Made by a program: the position numbers and the translations under genes. Below are positions 45,617 through 53,708 of a stretch of DNA of 64,000 nucleotides, piece after piece. How positions within the stretch are numbered: position 1 is the first letter of the stretch; each line of letters starts with the position of its first letter. The DNA is from Bacteroidota bacterium (GTDB lineage: Bacteria; Bacteroidota; Bacteroidia; Bacteroidales; FEN-979): contig JAPLDL010000019.1 of assembly GCA_026391735.1 (NCBI GenBank), forward strand, positions 226,612 through 290,611, given 5' to 3'. The notes under the pieces were generated by a model. It did not search any database. It was not told where the DNA came from and was given only the letters and a program-made list of their open reading frames with translations.

Positions 45617-48048
45617 GCCTTTTTGGCAAACATCTCTTTGACCCCGAACCCGATGCCTGCTACAACAAGAAGTAACAGCAATATTGATGAGATCATACTT
45701 ACCTTCTCTCCGGTATAAAAAGCCCTGGGTTCAAATTTGAACTCCACATGATGTTCGCCGGCCGGCAATACCATTGATCTTAACACATAGTTCGCACGGA
45801 AATGCGGGGTGAGTGTCCCATCCACATAGGCATTCCACCCCTTGTCATAATAAATCTCTGAGAACACGGCAAGTCCGGCATTTTTGCTTTTATAAGAATA
45901 TTTCAGATCGTTGGGCAGGTAATTGGTAAGCCTGATATAATCGAGAGTGTCTTTGCCGGGCACCCAGGATTTGAGGTCCGCCTGGAATTTTTTATCGATA
46001 ACCGCGGTACTGGCAGGATCAAATCCAGAAAGGGCGGAAAGTTCCTGGTCGGCATTGTCTACCAGTTTATATTCGCTGACAAACCAGGCATTACCCAGGG
46101 CCTGGGGGTTTTGTTGTGCGACCGGCTGTTTGTTCTGATCGGGAACGATCACGTAGCGGGTATTGAGCATGTTGATCACGGCCATATTGTTCTTCTCCAC
46201 GTGTGTTTCGAACAATTCCTGGTAACGTCTGAGTTTTGCACCATGATATCCGCCCAACGATTTATGGAAATAGGAAGTGCTGGCATCCATCATCGGGCTT
46301 ACCGTAATATTAAGCACTCTGTAATCAGGATCTTTGTCGGCAAGGATCTGCTGATCGGCAGGGGTAGGTTCAAATGGGGTCTCCACCCTCGATTTCGAAG
46401 CGAAGCTTTCGTTATTGAGGTACCTTTTTGCAACCGTAAACATGTCTCCCAAAACAAACACGATAAGACCAATATAGGCGTATTCTTTTTTCAGTTTTTT
46501 ATTGATTACAAGCCAGAGAGTGCCGGCAGTGAGGGTGATAAAAATAAAGGAACGGAAGGCATCAGCCCTGCAAACTGCTTTACGGTCATCCCTCACGGCC
46601 TGCATCAGCCAGTCGGGAAAAGACTTTGCAAGAGATGCGTCATTTGGTCCGGTAAAACTCAGGAACATGTCGGGAACCAGGGCAAAGATAAGCGCCAGTC
46701 CTCCCGCAATTCCAAAGGCTATATACAAAGCCTGGTTCAGTTTTCCTGTAGAAGACATCTGGTCGAAGATCACTTTGACTGCCAGGAACCCCAGCAATGG
46801 CATGGTGAATTCGGCAATGATGAGTATCATGGTCACGGCCCTGAATTTGTTATACCCAGGGAAGTAGTTCAGGAACAAGTCGGTGAGGCCCATGAAATTA
46901 TGCCCCCAGGAAAGTGCGATCGACAGAATGGTTGCCGCAAGCAGCCACCACTTCAAAGGTCCCTTCACGATAATCAGTCCGAGGAAAAACAAAAATATCA
47001 CAATAGCTCCGATGTACACCGGCGAGGTCCAGGGCTGGTTGCCCCAATACATCAGACCTGCCTGAGCAGTGAACTGGCGGATGTTTTCATCAGGAATGTT
47101 GTTTGTACGCAAGGCCTTGGCAATATTCGAGTTCATGCCGGGGGATTCGTTTGATGAACCGCCAAAAAAATCGGGGATAAGCAAAGTCATTGTTTCACCC
47201 ACGCCATAACTCCACTGGGTTGCATAGTCCTTGTCAAGTCCGGAAGTGCGGTTGGCCTTTTGGGTCGAGAGTTCCGATTTGCCGCGAATTGTGACTTTGC
47301 CATATTCATAGGTCGTCCAGAGGAGAGTGAGGTTCGTAAGTACCGCGAAGACCAGTGCAATGAAGAGTATGCCAATCGATTTTGCATAAGCGGCAATTGT
47401 TTTGTTCCTGAAGGCATAGACCAGTTCCACAAGACCGAATATAATTGCGGTCAGAGCAAGGTAGTAAGTGATCTGCAGGTGGTTTTGTTTGACTTCAAGG
47501 GAAAGGAATACTGCAGTAAGGATAAACCCCCAGAGGTACTTCTTTCGCAGGGTGAGTATCATTCCGGCGAGTACCGGTGCGATATAGCCGATGGCATGTG
47601 CCTGGGAATTATGCCCGGCTTCAATAATTATAAAGAAGTATGATGAGAACGCATAGGCAATTGAACCGGCAACCGAAAGCCATGGGTTAACCCCAAGTAC
47701 CAGAAGCAGGATAAAAAATCCAATAAAATAAAGGAATACCATGTTGGCCGGATGAGGAAGGCCCAGGGTTAATATGTTATCGAAAATGCCCAGCAGGTTA
47801 CCTGAGAAACGGGTGGAGATCTGGTATGCAGGCATTCCCCCAAACATCGAATTGGTCCATAAGGGTTCCTGTCCGGTCCTGTCCCTGTAATCAGTTATTT
47901 CCTTGGCGGCGCCTTTCCAGTGCATGATGTCGCTTTGAAGGATCTGCTTACCTTCAATAAGAGGCGAAAGGAACGACATGGTAATGACAAGGAAAATGAT
48001 GACCGCAACCAGGTATGGCCATGCTGATTTGAAGTTCAGGTTTTTCAT
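45613..48048 (-). CDS. YfhO-family polytopic membrane protein
   Basis: 811 aa from ATG 48048 (MKNLNFKSAWPYLV). Multiple membrane helices, an early QSDIMHWKGAAKE and PLWTNSMFGGMPAYQ, the loop EAGHNSQAHAIGY, and a C-terminal periplasmic domain ending in one more helix. YfhO proteins resemble GT-C glycosyltransferases; Gram-positive relatives glycosylate teichoic acid. Coupled by a 4-nt overlap to a glycosyltransferase, which supports a glycan role. Substrate unknown. Confidence 0.86.
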   Translation of the reverse strand: MKNLNFKSAWPYLVAVIIFLVITMSFLSPLIEGKQILQSDIMHWKGAAKEITDYRDRTGQEPLWTNSMFGGMPAYQISTRFSGNLLGIFDNILTLGLPHPANMVFLYFIGFFILLLVLGVNPWLSVAGSIAYAFSSYFFIIIEAGHNSQAHAIGYIAPVLAGMILTLRKKYLWGFILTAVFLSLEVKQNHLQITYYLALTAIIFGLVELVYAFRNKTIAAYAKSIGILFIALVFAVLTNLTLLWTTYEYGKVTIRGKSELSTQKANRTSGLDKDYATQWSYGVGETMTLLIPDFFGGSSNESPGMNSNIAKALRTNNIPDENIRQFTAQAGLMYWGNQPWTSPVYIGAIVIFLFFLGLIIVKGPLKWWLLAATILSIALSWGHNFMGLTDLFLNYFPGYNKFRAVTMILIIAEFTMPLLGFLAVKVIFDQMSSTGKLNQALYIAFGIAGGLALIFALVPDMFLSFTGPNDASLAKSFPDWLMQAVRDDRKAVCRADAFRSFIFITLTAGTLWLVINKKLKKEYAYIGLIVFVLGDMFTVAKRYLNNESFASKSRVETPFEPTPADQQILADKDPDYRVLNITVSPMMDASTSYFHKSLGGYHGAKLRRYQELFETHVEKNNMAVINMLNTRYVIVPDQNKQPVAQQNPQALGNAWFVSEYKLVDNADQELSALSGFDPASTAVIDKKFQADLKSWVPGKDTLDYIRLTNYLPNDLKYSYKSKNAGLAVFSEIYYDKGWNAYVDGTLTPHFRANYVLRSMVLPAGEHHVEFKFEPRAFYTGEKVSMISSILLLLLVVAGIGFGVKEMFAKKA

Positions 48049-48085
48049 GCGATTGATCTTTAACGAATTGAATGTCAAAAATAAA

Positions 48086-48116
48086 AAAAGAAGATAATTT
48101 GGAATTATCTTCTTTT
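48086..48116. terminator. Bidirectional terminator, 14-bp stem
   Basis: AAAAGAAGATAATT (48086-48099) pairs perfectly with 48103-48116 around TGG. It follows rpmH on the minus strand and lies before the YfhO start. Confidence 0.8.
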
Positions 48117-48161
48117 CATAACGTCAGAACCGTGTTAACGGTATTTCCAAAACCAGGAAAA

Positions 48162-48323
48162 TTATTTCTTGTCAGTATATTCGTCTGAAACAGTCAGTTT
48201 TTTCCTTCCTTTTGCTCTTCTTGAAGCAAGTACTCTCCGACCGTTTGCAGAAGACATTCTTTCACGGAATCCGTGTTTATTCTTTCTTTTTGTGTTCGAA
48301 GGGTGAAACGTTGGTGCTGCCAT
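48162..48323 (-). CDS. rpmH: 50S ribosomal protein L34
   Basis: 53 aa, too short for standard open-frame cut-offs. The reverse strand reads [18 protein letters not shown], then [20 protein letters not shown] and [15 protein letters not shown]. This is the complete L34 sequence; the first residues ([13 protein letters not shown]) are slightly longer than the usual MKRTFQPS start. It is preceded by a promoter at 48345-48374 and followed by the terminator at 48086-48116, so it is monocistronic. dnaA and rnpA are not next to it here. Confidence 0.96.
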   Translation of the reverse strand: MAAPTFHPSNTKRKNKHGFRERMSSANGRRVLASRRAKGRKKLTVSDEYTDKK

Positions 48324-48344
48324 TGTATTCTTATTTTAGGGCTG

Positions 48345-48374
48345 CAAAATTACTACTTTTTTTTAATTCCCCAA
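48345..48374 (-). promoter_or_regulatory. Promoter for rpmH
   Basis: On the minus strand TTG (plus 48372-48374) and TAATTTTG (plus 48345-48352) are 19 nt apart, an ideal Bacteroidota promoter, 22 nt before the rpmH ATG. Confidence 0.6.
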
Positions 48375-48379
48375 GGAAA

Positions 48380-49840
48380 TTATTTAGTTGGAATATTTTT
48401 CAATGTTTCCAGAAGGTAATCCCAGAATTTTTTTGCTGAGGCAATCTCTGTTTTTTCATCCGGTGAATGGGGGGAGACAATGGTAGGTCCAACTGAGATC
48501 ATATCCCAGCTCGGATAGGTCCCGCCGAGAATCCCGCATTCAAGGCCTGCATGGATGGCTTTGACAAGAGGTTCTTTCCCGAACATTTTCTTGTAAAGAT
48601 CAAACATCAGTTTAAGAATTGCCGATTCGGGATTCGGTTTCCATCCGGGATATTGTCCGTCGAAATTGATATCTGCCCCGGCCATGGTAAATATGGCATC
48701 TACCATATTCTGGAGGTCGAGTTTTGCCGAGTCAACAGAACTCCGGAGCAGTGTTTGCCCGACAACTGTGTTGTTTTCGGTCTTCAGAACACCAATATTA
48801 ATTGAAGTCTCAACCAGTCCGGGCATTTCATTACTCATGCGGATCACCCCGTTAGGGCAGGCATACAATGCACTGATAATATTTGCCTGGCTTACTTCAT
48901 CTATCAGTGAGGCAGGTTTTTCAGCCGGTGTCAGGATGATTTTCATGGTAGGTTCCACGGCCGAAAGTTCTTTTCTTATAATATTCTCGAGTTCGCCAAC
49001 TAATCTGGTAAAAGCGGCTTTATACTGAACCGGGATCACGATCAATGCACCGGCTTCTCTTGGGATGGCGTTTCTGAGGCTTCCCCCTTCCAGTGATGCT
49101 ATCCTGAGGCCGTAATGTTTACTTCCTTCCCAGAGGACACGGGCCAGGACTTTTATTGAGTTTCCTCTTTCAAGATGAATGTCGACCCCGCTATGCCCTC
49201 CTTTAAGGCCTGTGACATTAAGCTTGAATGCTTCTACAGCAGTAGGGAGATTCGCTGTTTTAAAGCGGAAGCAGAAGTTGCCATTGGTACCGCCGGCACA
49301 ACCGATATAAAGCTCGCCCTCTTCTTCAGTATCCAGGTTCAGCAGGATATCGCCTTTCAGAACTCCTGCTTTGACACCCATGGCTCCGGTCATCCCGGTT
49401 TCTTCATCGGTAGTTATAAATGCTTCGATGGGACCATGCTGGATGTTTTTCGATTCAAGCACGGCCATTGCTGCTGCCACTCCCAGTCCGTTATCGGCTC
49501 CAAGGGTAGTGCCCTTTGCTTTTACCCATCCATTATCAACGTATGTTTCGATAGGGTCTGTTTGAAAATCATGCTGAGTGTCGTTGTTTTTTTGCGGAAC
49601 CATATCCATATGACCCTGGAGTACCACGCCTTTGCGGTTTTCCATACCGGGGGTGGCTGGTTTGCGGATGATTACGTTTCCAACTTCATCCTTGATGGTT
49701 TCAAGGCCGAGGTCCTTGCCGAACCGGACAAGGAAATCTCTCACTTTATCTTCATGTTTCGAGGGACGAGGGATTTGGGTAAGGCTGTAGAAATTTTTCC
49801 ACAACAAAGCGGGTTCGAGGTTTAGTATATCTTTACTCAT
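48380..49840 (-). CDS. pepD: Aminoacyl-histidine dipeptidase (cytosol non-specific dipeptidase, M20)
   Basis: Zinc dipeptidase of broad specificity; 486 aa. Metal-site motifs are VVLQGHMDMVPQK, LGADNGLGVAAAMAV, TTDEETGMTGA, NLDTEEEGELYIGCAGG and the C-terminal HAGLECGIL. It completes peptide breakdown in the cytoplasm. Upstream on the same strand are a PqqD-like gene and an OPT peptide transporter, suggesting a peptide uptake and use neighbourhood, although a terminator and promoters separate them. Confidence 0.95.
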   Translation of the reverse strand: MSKDILNLEPALLWKNFYSLTQIPRPSKHEDKVRDFLVRFGKDLGLETIKDEVGNVIIRKPATPGMENRKGVVLQGHMDMVPQKNNDTQHDFQTDPIETYVDNGWVKAKGTTLGADNGLGVAAAMAVLESKNIQHGPIEAFITTDEETGMTGAMGVKAGVLKGDILLNLDTEEEGELYIGCAGGTNGNFCFRFKTANLPTAVEAFKLNVTGLKGGHSGVDIHLERGNSIKVLARVLWEGSKHYGLRIASLEGGSLRNAIPREAGALIVIPVQYKAAFTRLVGELENIIRKELSAVEPTMKIILTPAEKPASLIDEVSQANIISALYACPNGVIRMSNEMPGLVETSINIGVLKTENNTVVGQTLLRSSVDSAKLDLQNMVDAIFTMAGADINFDGQYPGWKPNPESAILKLMFDLYKKMFGKEPLVKAIHAGLECGILGGTYPSWDMISVGPTIVSPHSPDEKTEIASAKKFWDYLLETLKNIPTK

Positions 49841-49871
49841 GATAAAGGGATTTTACTTTGATTTTGAACTA

Positions 49872-49879
49872 CAAAGATA
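49872..49879 (-). promoter_or_regulatory. Promoter -7 box for pepD
   Basis: TATCTTTG on the minus strand, 31 nt before the pepD ATG, inside the short gap after the PqqD-like gene. Confidence 0.45.
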
Positions 49880-49886
49880 TGAAAAA

Positions 49887-50291
49887 TTATTTTGCGGGAG
49901 CGGACTCATCTTTTTGGATCTCCCTGAAAGAAATGAATCTTTGCTGATACAGCATGGAAAGGAATTTGCCAACCCTTTCCTCGGTTTCTTCAATTGGCTG
50001 GAGTTTCCCCGGGAAAGTTTCCCTTAGCTTGTTGCAGATGTCTCCTGTGGTTTGCTCACCGTCGAGTTGCTGCCATACCATCGAGCCGAAAGCATCCAGT
50101 TTGATCCTGATGAACCCATCCTTCCATTGAGGCTGGAATAATTTGTGAGCAATTTTATTTTTGAACCGGGGGAGGAGGATGCTCAGGGTATCCTCATCCC
50201 GTTTTTCAGATTCCATCAACCTCATCGGATGAAGGTCAAGGGTGTTAGCCTTTTTAAGGATCTTGCTACGTTTGAAAAATGATACTTCCAT
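49887..50291 (-). CDS. PqqD-family (RRE-like) small protein
   Basis: 134 aa. Residues about 60-125 match the PqqD winged-helix fold: FIRIKLDAFGSMVWQQLDGEQTTGDICNKL (named region, residues about 60-89) and VGKFLSMLYQQRFISF. PqqD-like domains bind the leader of ribosomally made peptides in RiPP pathways. No radical-SAM or cyclase partner lies nearby. The N-terminal 55 residues are basic and include a His. It lies between the OPT transporter (separated by a terminator) and pepD. Function here is unknown. Confidence 0.7.
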   Translation of the reverse strand: MEVSFFKRSKILKKANTLDLHPMRLMESEKRDEDTLSILLPRFKNKIAHKLFQPQWKDGFIRIKLDAFGSMVWQQLDGEQTTGDICNKLRETFPGKLQPIEETEERVGKFLSMLYQQRFISFREIQKDESAPAK

Positions 50292-50303
50292 ATGGTATGA
50301 TAA

Positions 50304-50339
50304 AACGGGGCTGGCAACCTCTCCGGTGCCAGCCCCGTG
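50304..50339 (-). terminator. Intrinsic terminator after the OPT gene
   Basis: ACGGGGCTGGCA (50305-50316) pairs perfectly with TGCCAGCCCCGT (50327-50338) around a 10-nt loop; on the minus strand TTTTA follows. It separates the OPT transporter from the PqqD-like gene. Confidence 0.85.
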
Positions 50340-50354
50340 TGAAGGATATCTGGA

Positions 50355-52430
50355 TTACATTCCTGAAGCAGGTGGAGCCGGATCATCAGGTTTACCTGCA
50401 TTTTTAAGAGGTATCTGAATCAGCACAAAAGCGATGACCGCGATGATCACCAGGCTGATGAGGTAGCTTGGATGCGCAAAGAAGGAGAAATGATCATACA
50501 GGAATATCTCGAATGCCGCAAAGATAGCAATCACAAGTCCCATGAGGGCTTCTCCCGCGATCATGCCTGAAGCCAGCAGCACTCCTGTGTTTTCGACACG
50601 TACTTTCTGTGCATCATTGAGTTTGCGTTTTTCTGAGAAATAATCGACCCCTCCCTTGATCAATCCGCCGACAAAAATAGCAAATGTAGTTTCCAGGGGC
50701 AGGTACATACCCACGCTCACGAGCATCGGGCTGCGCACCTGCATTAAAATGAAAGCTATTCCCATGAGCATTCCCGAGATGATCAGGGGCCATGCCATGG
50801 CGCCTTCAACGATACCGCGTGAAAGGATAGCCATGAGGCCGGCCTGGGGAGCCGAAAGGTTGCGGCTTCCGAACCCTCCCTGGTAGCCCAGGTTCTTACC
50901 CGAAGCGATATCTCCTTCGTTAAGGTATGCAAGTACCACGAACATGACAGCGCCTGCAAGGATAACACCGATAATGTCGCCGATCTGCATTCTCCAGGGA
51001 GTACCACCGAGGATATGCCCGGCTTTCAGGTCCTGTAGCATTTCACCGGCAACAGCTGCTGAAACGCAAACGATAGCTGCGACACCAAGCACTGTAGCAA
51101 CTCCTGCATTACCCTGCACGCCTAAGCCAACAAGGATAAGTGCTGTGACCACAAGTGCGGTAAGAGTAAGTCCGCTGATAGGGTTGTTGCTGGAACCCAT
51201 GATGCCAACCAGGTAGCCCGATACGGCTGCAAAGAAGAAGGCCAGGATGATCATAACTGTTGAAGCAACAACAGCGATCAGGACATTGGTCTCGAAAATG
51301 AAGTATGTTATGCAGAAAGTGAGTACTGCAACAGCGAGAATACCTATTATGATAGCTCCGAAGCTGAGATCTTTCTCTGTACGGGGGGCCGCATGGCCCA
51401 TACCCTGAGCCGCTTTTTTAACATCGGTGATGGATCTGCCTACGCCTGTGATCAGGCTCTTTCTCATTTTATATAATGTGAAGCCAGCGCTTACAAGCAT
51501 TCCGCCGATAGCAATTGGCCTAACAATGAATTTCCATATCTGAAGCATCTGGTAAGCCGGATCATTTACCTTGGTCATTGCCTGTTCAAGGGTGAGGGTT
51601 GCATCTTTTCCCATCAGGAAAGCTGCCCAGGCCTGGAAATCCAGTCCCGGTAAAATGAAGTACATGATCATGGGAACCATGAGTCCCCAGGCCAGGAGGC
51701 CGCCACTGAAGTTAAGGGCTCCCAGTTTGGGGCCGATGATGTAGCCAACACCCATATAGGCAGGGCTGACACCCGGTGAGCTGAGCATCATACCTCCCTT
51801 ACCGGTGAAAACGGTACCTGAAATGGTTTGTTTGCCCCAGTAAACGAATTTTTCCCAGAGATACAGGAAGAACTTGAGTTCGCCAAGGATTTTTACAAGG
51901 GCGCCAAGTCCCATAGCCCAGAATAAAAATTTGGAACCTCCTGAACCGCCCTGCCCGGCCTTGTGAATTTCGGCAGCGGCAACGGATTCCGGAAAAGGAA
52001 GTTCTGCATCTTCAACCATTACACGGCGAAGCAGGGCTACGAACATAATACCCAGAATACCGCCGGCAATCAGGATCAGCGAAGATGTGATATAATGGCC
52101 CATGGTGAAGAAATCAGGCCAAATGCCCGAAACAAAAAATGCGGGCAGGGTGAAAATTGCGCCTGCAGCCACGGATTCTCCGATGGAACCGACAGTACGT
52201 GTGAAATTTTCTTCAAGGATCGTCCCCCGCATGATACGGAGCAGAGCCATTCCAAGAACGGCAGCAGGATAAGTCGCGGCTATCGTCATCCCTGCCTTCA
52301 ATCCAAGGTAGGCATTTGCAGCCCCAAGGATAACGGCAAAGAACAAGCCTACGATTAGCGCCCGCACAGTGAATTCCTTCATATGCGTTTCTGCTGAGAC
52401 GAAGGGTACATACTTTTTAGCTTCAGCCAT
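50355..52430 (-). CDS. OPT-family oligopeptide transporter
   Basis: 691 aa from ATG 52430 (MAEAKKYVPFVSAE); a TTG at 52436 is less likely. About 14-16 membrane segments. FTVRALIVGLFFAVILGAANAY, YPAAVLGMALLRIMRGTILEEN and VAAAEIHKAGQ are the N-terminal OPT hallmarks; SSNNPISGLTL and GMIAGEALMG occur later. It imports small peptides or peptide-like metal chelates with protons. pepD downstream could hydrolyse the imported peptides. Confidence 0.93.
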   Translation of the reverse strand: MAEAKKYVPFVSAETHMKEFTVRALIVGLFFAVILGAANAYLGLKAGMTIAATYPAAVLGMALLRIMRGTILEENFTRTVGSIGESVAAGAIFTLPAFFVSGIWPDFFTMGHYITSSLILIAGGILGIMFVALLRRVMVEDAELPFPESVAAAEIHKAGQGGSGGSKFLFWAMGLGALVKILGELKFFLYLWEKFVYWGKQTISGTVFTGKGGMMLSSPGVSPAYMGVGYIIGPKLGALNFSGGLLAWGLMVPMIMYFILPGLDFQAWAAFLMGKDATLTLEQAMTKVNDPAYQMLQIWKFIVRPIAIGGMLVSAGFTLYKMRKSLITGVGRSITDVKKAAQGMGHAAPRTEKDLSFGAIIIGILAVAVLTFCITYFIFETNVLIAVVASTVMIILAFFFAAVSGYLVGIMGSSNNPISGLTLTALVVTALILVGLGVQGNAGVATVLGVAAIVCVSAAVAGEMLQDLKAGHILGGTPWRMQIGDIIGVILAGAVMFVVLAYLNEGDIASGKNLGYQGGFGSRNLSAPQAGLMAILSRGIVEGAMAWPLIISGMLMGIAFILMQVRSPMLVSVGMYLPLETTFAIFVGGLIKGGVDYFSEKRKLNDAQKVRVENTGVLLASGMIAGEALMGLVIAIFAAFEIFLYDHFSFFAHPSYLISLVIIAVIAFVLIQIPLKNAGKPDDPAPPASGM

Positions 52431-52484
52431 AATCAATAGTTTTAATTTTTTGCTAAATAACGAAAAAAGTCGGAACCTAACAAG

Positions 52485-52537
52485 GATTTACGATTTACGA
52501 TTTACGATTTAAAAAATCATTCGTCATTCGTAAATCA
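52485..52537. repeat. Heptamer array (GATTTAC) with an inverted second half
   Basis: Units: GATTTAC x3, GATTTAA, then after a short A-run TCATTCG x2 and TAAATCA, the last being the reverse complement of the first type. The rsmG stop TGA (52537-52535) lies in the final unit. The array fills most of the gap between rsmG and the OPT gene. Confidence 0.85.
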
Positions 52538-53152
52538 AAATAGGTGCAGCAGTTTCTTGGTCTGAAAATACTCTTCAGCGAAATATTCGGAGAGAGGATA
52601 AATATTCCACTTCGCCTTAAGACCTGCAAGTTCTTCTTCAAAATCGCCTCCTTTAAGGTAAAGAAATCCGTTTTCAAGGCTGTTGTTCCCTCCCCTGATA
52701 ATACGTTTTTTAAGCACGGCAATGAAGTCAGCCATATTGGTCACGGCTCGCCCCAGGATGAAATCATAGGGTTGCTTAAGCTCTTCATATCGACATGCCA
52801 TAGCCCTGGCATTTGAAAGCCCAAGTTCTTTAATGATGGAATCGGCTACGAGGATCTTCTTCCTGATGGAATCCACCAGCACGAATTCCGATTCAGGAAA
52901 CATGATTGCAAGAGGAATCCCCGGTAATCCTCCACCTGTTCCCGCGTCGAGTATCCAGGTCCCGGGTTCGAATTGAATGACTTTGGAGAGGCTCATGGAA
53001 TGCAGGATATGCCTTTCCTCAAGATGTTCAATATCTTTACGGCTGATGACGTTAATACGGCTGTTCCATTCAGGATATAACTCAAGCAGGCGGGCCAGTT
53101 GCCCCGATTGTGTTTCACTAAGTGAAGGGAAATAATGCCTGATGAGTTCCAT
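52535..53152 (-). CDS. rsmG: 16S rRNA (guanine-527-N7)-methyltransferase
   Basis: SAM-dependent methyltransferase, 205 aa. WNSRINVISRKDIEHLEERHILHS is the conserved N-terminal segment (positions about 31-54), followed by the SAM loop LDAGTGGGLPGIPLAI and GRAVTNMADF. The ATG directly follows the T-run of a terminator hairpin (53153-53184), so no leader remains unless transcription reads through or begins within the hairpin. The stop lies in a heptamer array. Confidence 0.93.
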   Translation of the reverse strand: MELIRHYFPSLSETQSGQLARLLELYPEWNSRINVISRKDIEHLEERHILHSMSLSKVIQFEPGTWILDAGTGGGLPGIPLAIMFPESEFVLVDSIRKKILVADSIIKELGLSNARAMACRYEELKQPYDFILGRAVTNMADFIAVLKKRIIRGGNNSLENGFLYLKGGDFEEELAGLKAKWNIYPLSEYFAEEYFQTKKLLHLF

Positions 53153-53184
53153 AAAAAAGTCCGGGTGCGTTTAAACACCCGGAC
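53153..53184 (-). terminator. Intrinsic terminator after the THX gene, abutting the rsmG start codon
   Basis: On the minus strand GTCCGGGTG pairs with CACCCGGAC around an 8-nt loop, followed by TTTTTT and then at once by the rsmG ATG. Confidence 0.85.
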
Positions 53185-53231
53185 GAAATTATAAAAAATT
53201 ATTAAGCCTCATGAATCTGCAGAGGCATTGA

Positions 53232-53594
53232 TTATTCCTTCGGGGCCTCAGCAGGAGCTTCGGCTGCAGGAGCATCTTCTTTGGTTCCGGCAGCAGGAAC
53301 TTCCTCTTTTGGTTCTGCTTTCTTCTTTGCTTTAGGAGCTTTAGGCTTGCTCTCAACCCCCTCAGTTTTTTCGACAGTTTTTTTCACAGCAACCTTCTTT
53401 GCGGTTTTCTTTTCTTCCACAACAGCTTCAACTGCTGCAACCTTTAAAGGTTCTTCAGGAGCTTTTGCTTTTACCTTGACTTTCTTTGGTTTAGGAGGTG
53501 CTACAATTCTTTTTTTCTTTCTCCTCGGACGACTTACACCGAAAGATCCAATAATGATCTTGCCTCTTCTTGATTTTTTATCACCTTTTCCCAT
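53232..53594 (-). CDS. 30S ribosomal protein THX with long Lys/Ala/Glu-rich tail
   Basis: 120 aa. Residues 1-28 (MGKGDKKSRRGKIIIGSFGV then SRPRRKKK) match bacterial THX (bS31), a short basic peptide that stabilises the head of the small subunit, as in Thermus. The remaining about 92 residues form a low-complexity Lys/Ala/Pro/Glu tail ending EAPAEAPKE, acidic at its end, which is not part of the known THX peptide. It has its own promoter, an array in its leader and a terminator. The THX call is firm; the tail's role is unknown. Confidence 0.85.
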   Translation of the reverse strand: MGKGDKKSRRGKIIIGSFGVSRPRRKKKRIVAPPKPKKVKVKAKAPEEPLKVAAVEAVVEEKKTAKKVAVKKTVEKTEGVESKPKAPKAKKKAEPKEEVPAAGTKEDAPAAEAPAEAPKE

Positions 53595-53635
53595 ATACGA
53601 TATTATTTAGATTTTGTCGTTGAATCAGAAAATGT

Positions 53636-53663
53636 ACGAATTACGAATTACGAATTACGAATA
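53636..53663. repeat. Heptamer array (ACGAATT), 4 units, in the THX leader
   Basis: ACGAATT x3 and ACGAATA. The promoter box at 53676-53683 lies upstream on the minus strand, so the array is transcribed as part of the THX 5' untranslated region. Confidence 0.85.
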
Positions 53664-53675
53664 GTTCCCGGACTG

Positions 53676-53683
53676 CAAAGGTA
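53676..53683 (-). promoter_or_regulatory. Promoter -7 box for the THX gene
   Basis: TACCTTTG on the minus strand; transcription would start at about 53669, giving a leader of about 75 nt that includes the ACGAATT array. Confidence 0.5.
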
Positions 53684-53708
53684 TAAAAATCATGCTTCTA
53701 AAACAGGA

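Noticed and set aside
46111..47154. A 347-codon open frame on the plus strand
   Set aside because: It lies antisense inside the YfhO gene, has no recognisable domain and a His/Gln/Gly-rich composition typical of a shadow frame.
49175..49825. A 216-codon plus-strand open frame within pepD
   Set aside because: Antisense shadow of a gene with complete metal-binding motifs.
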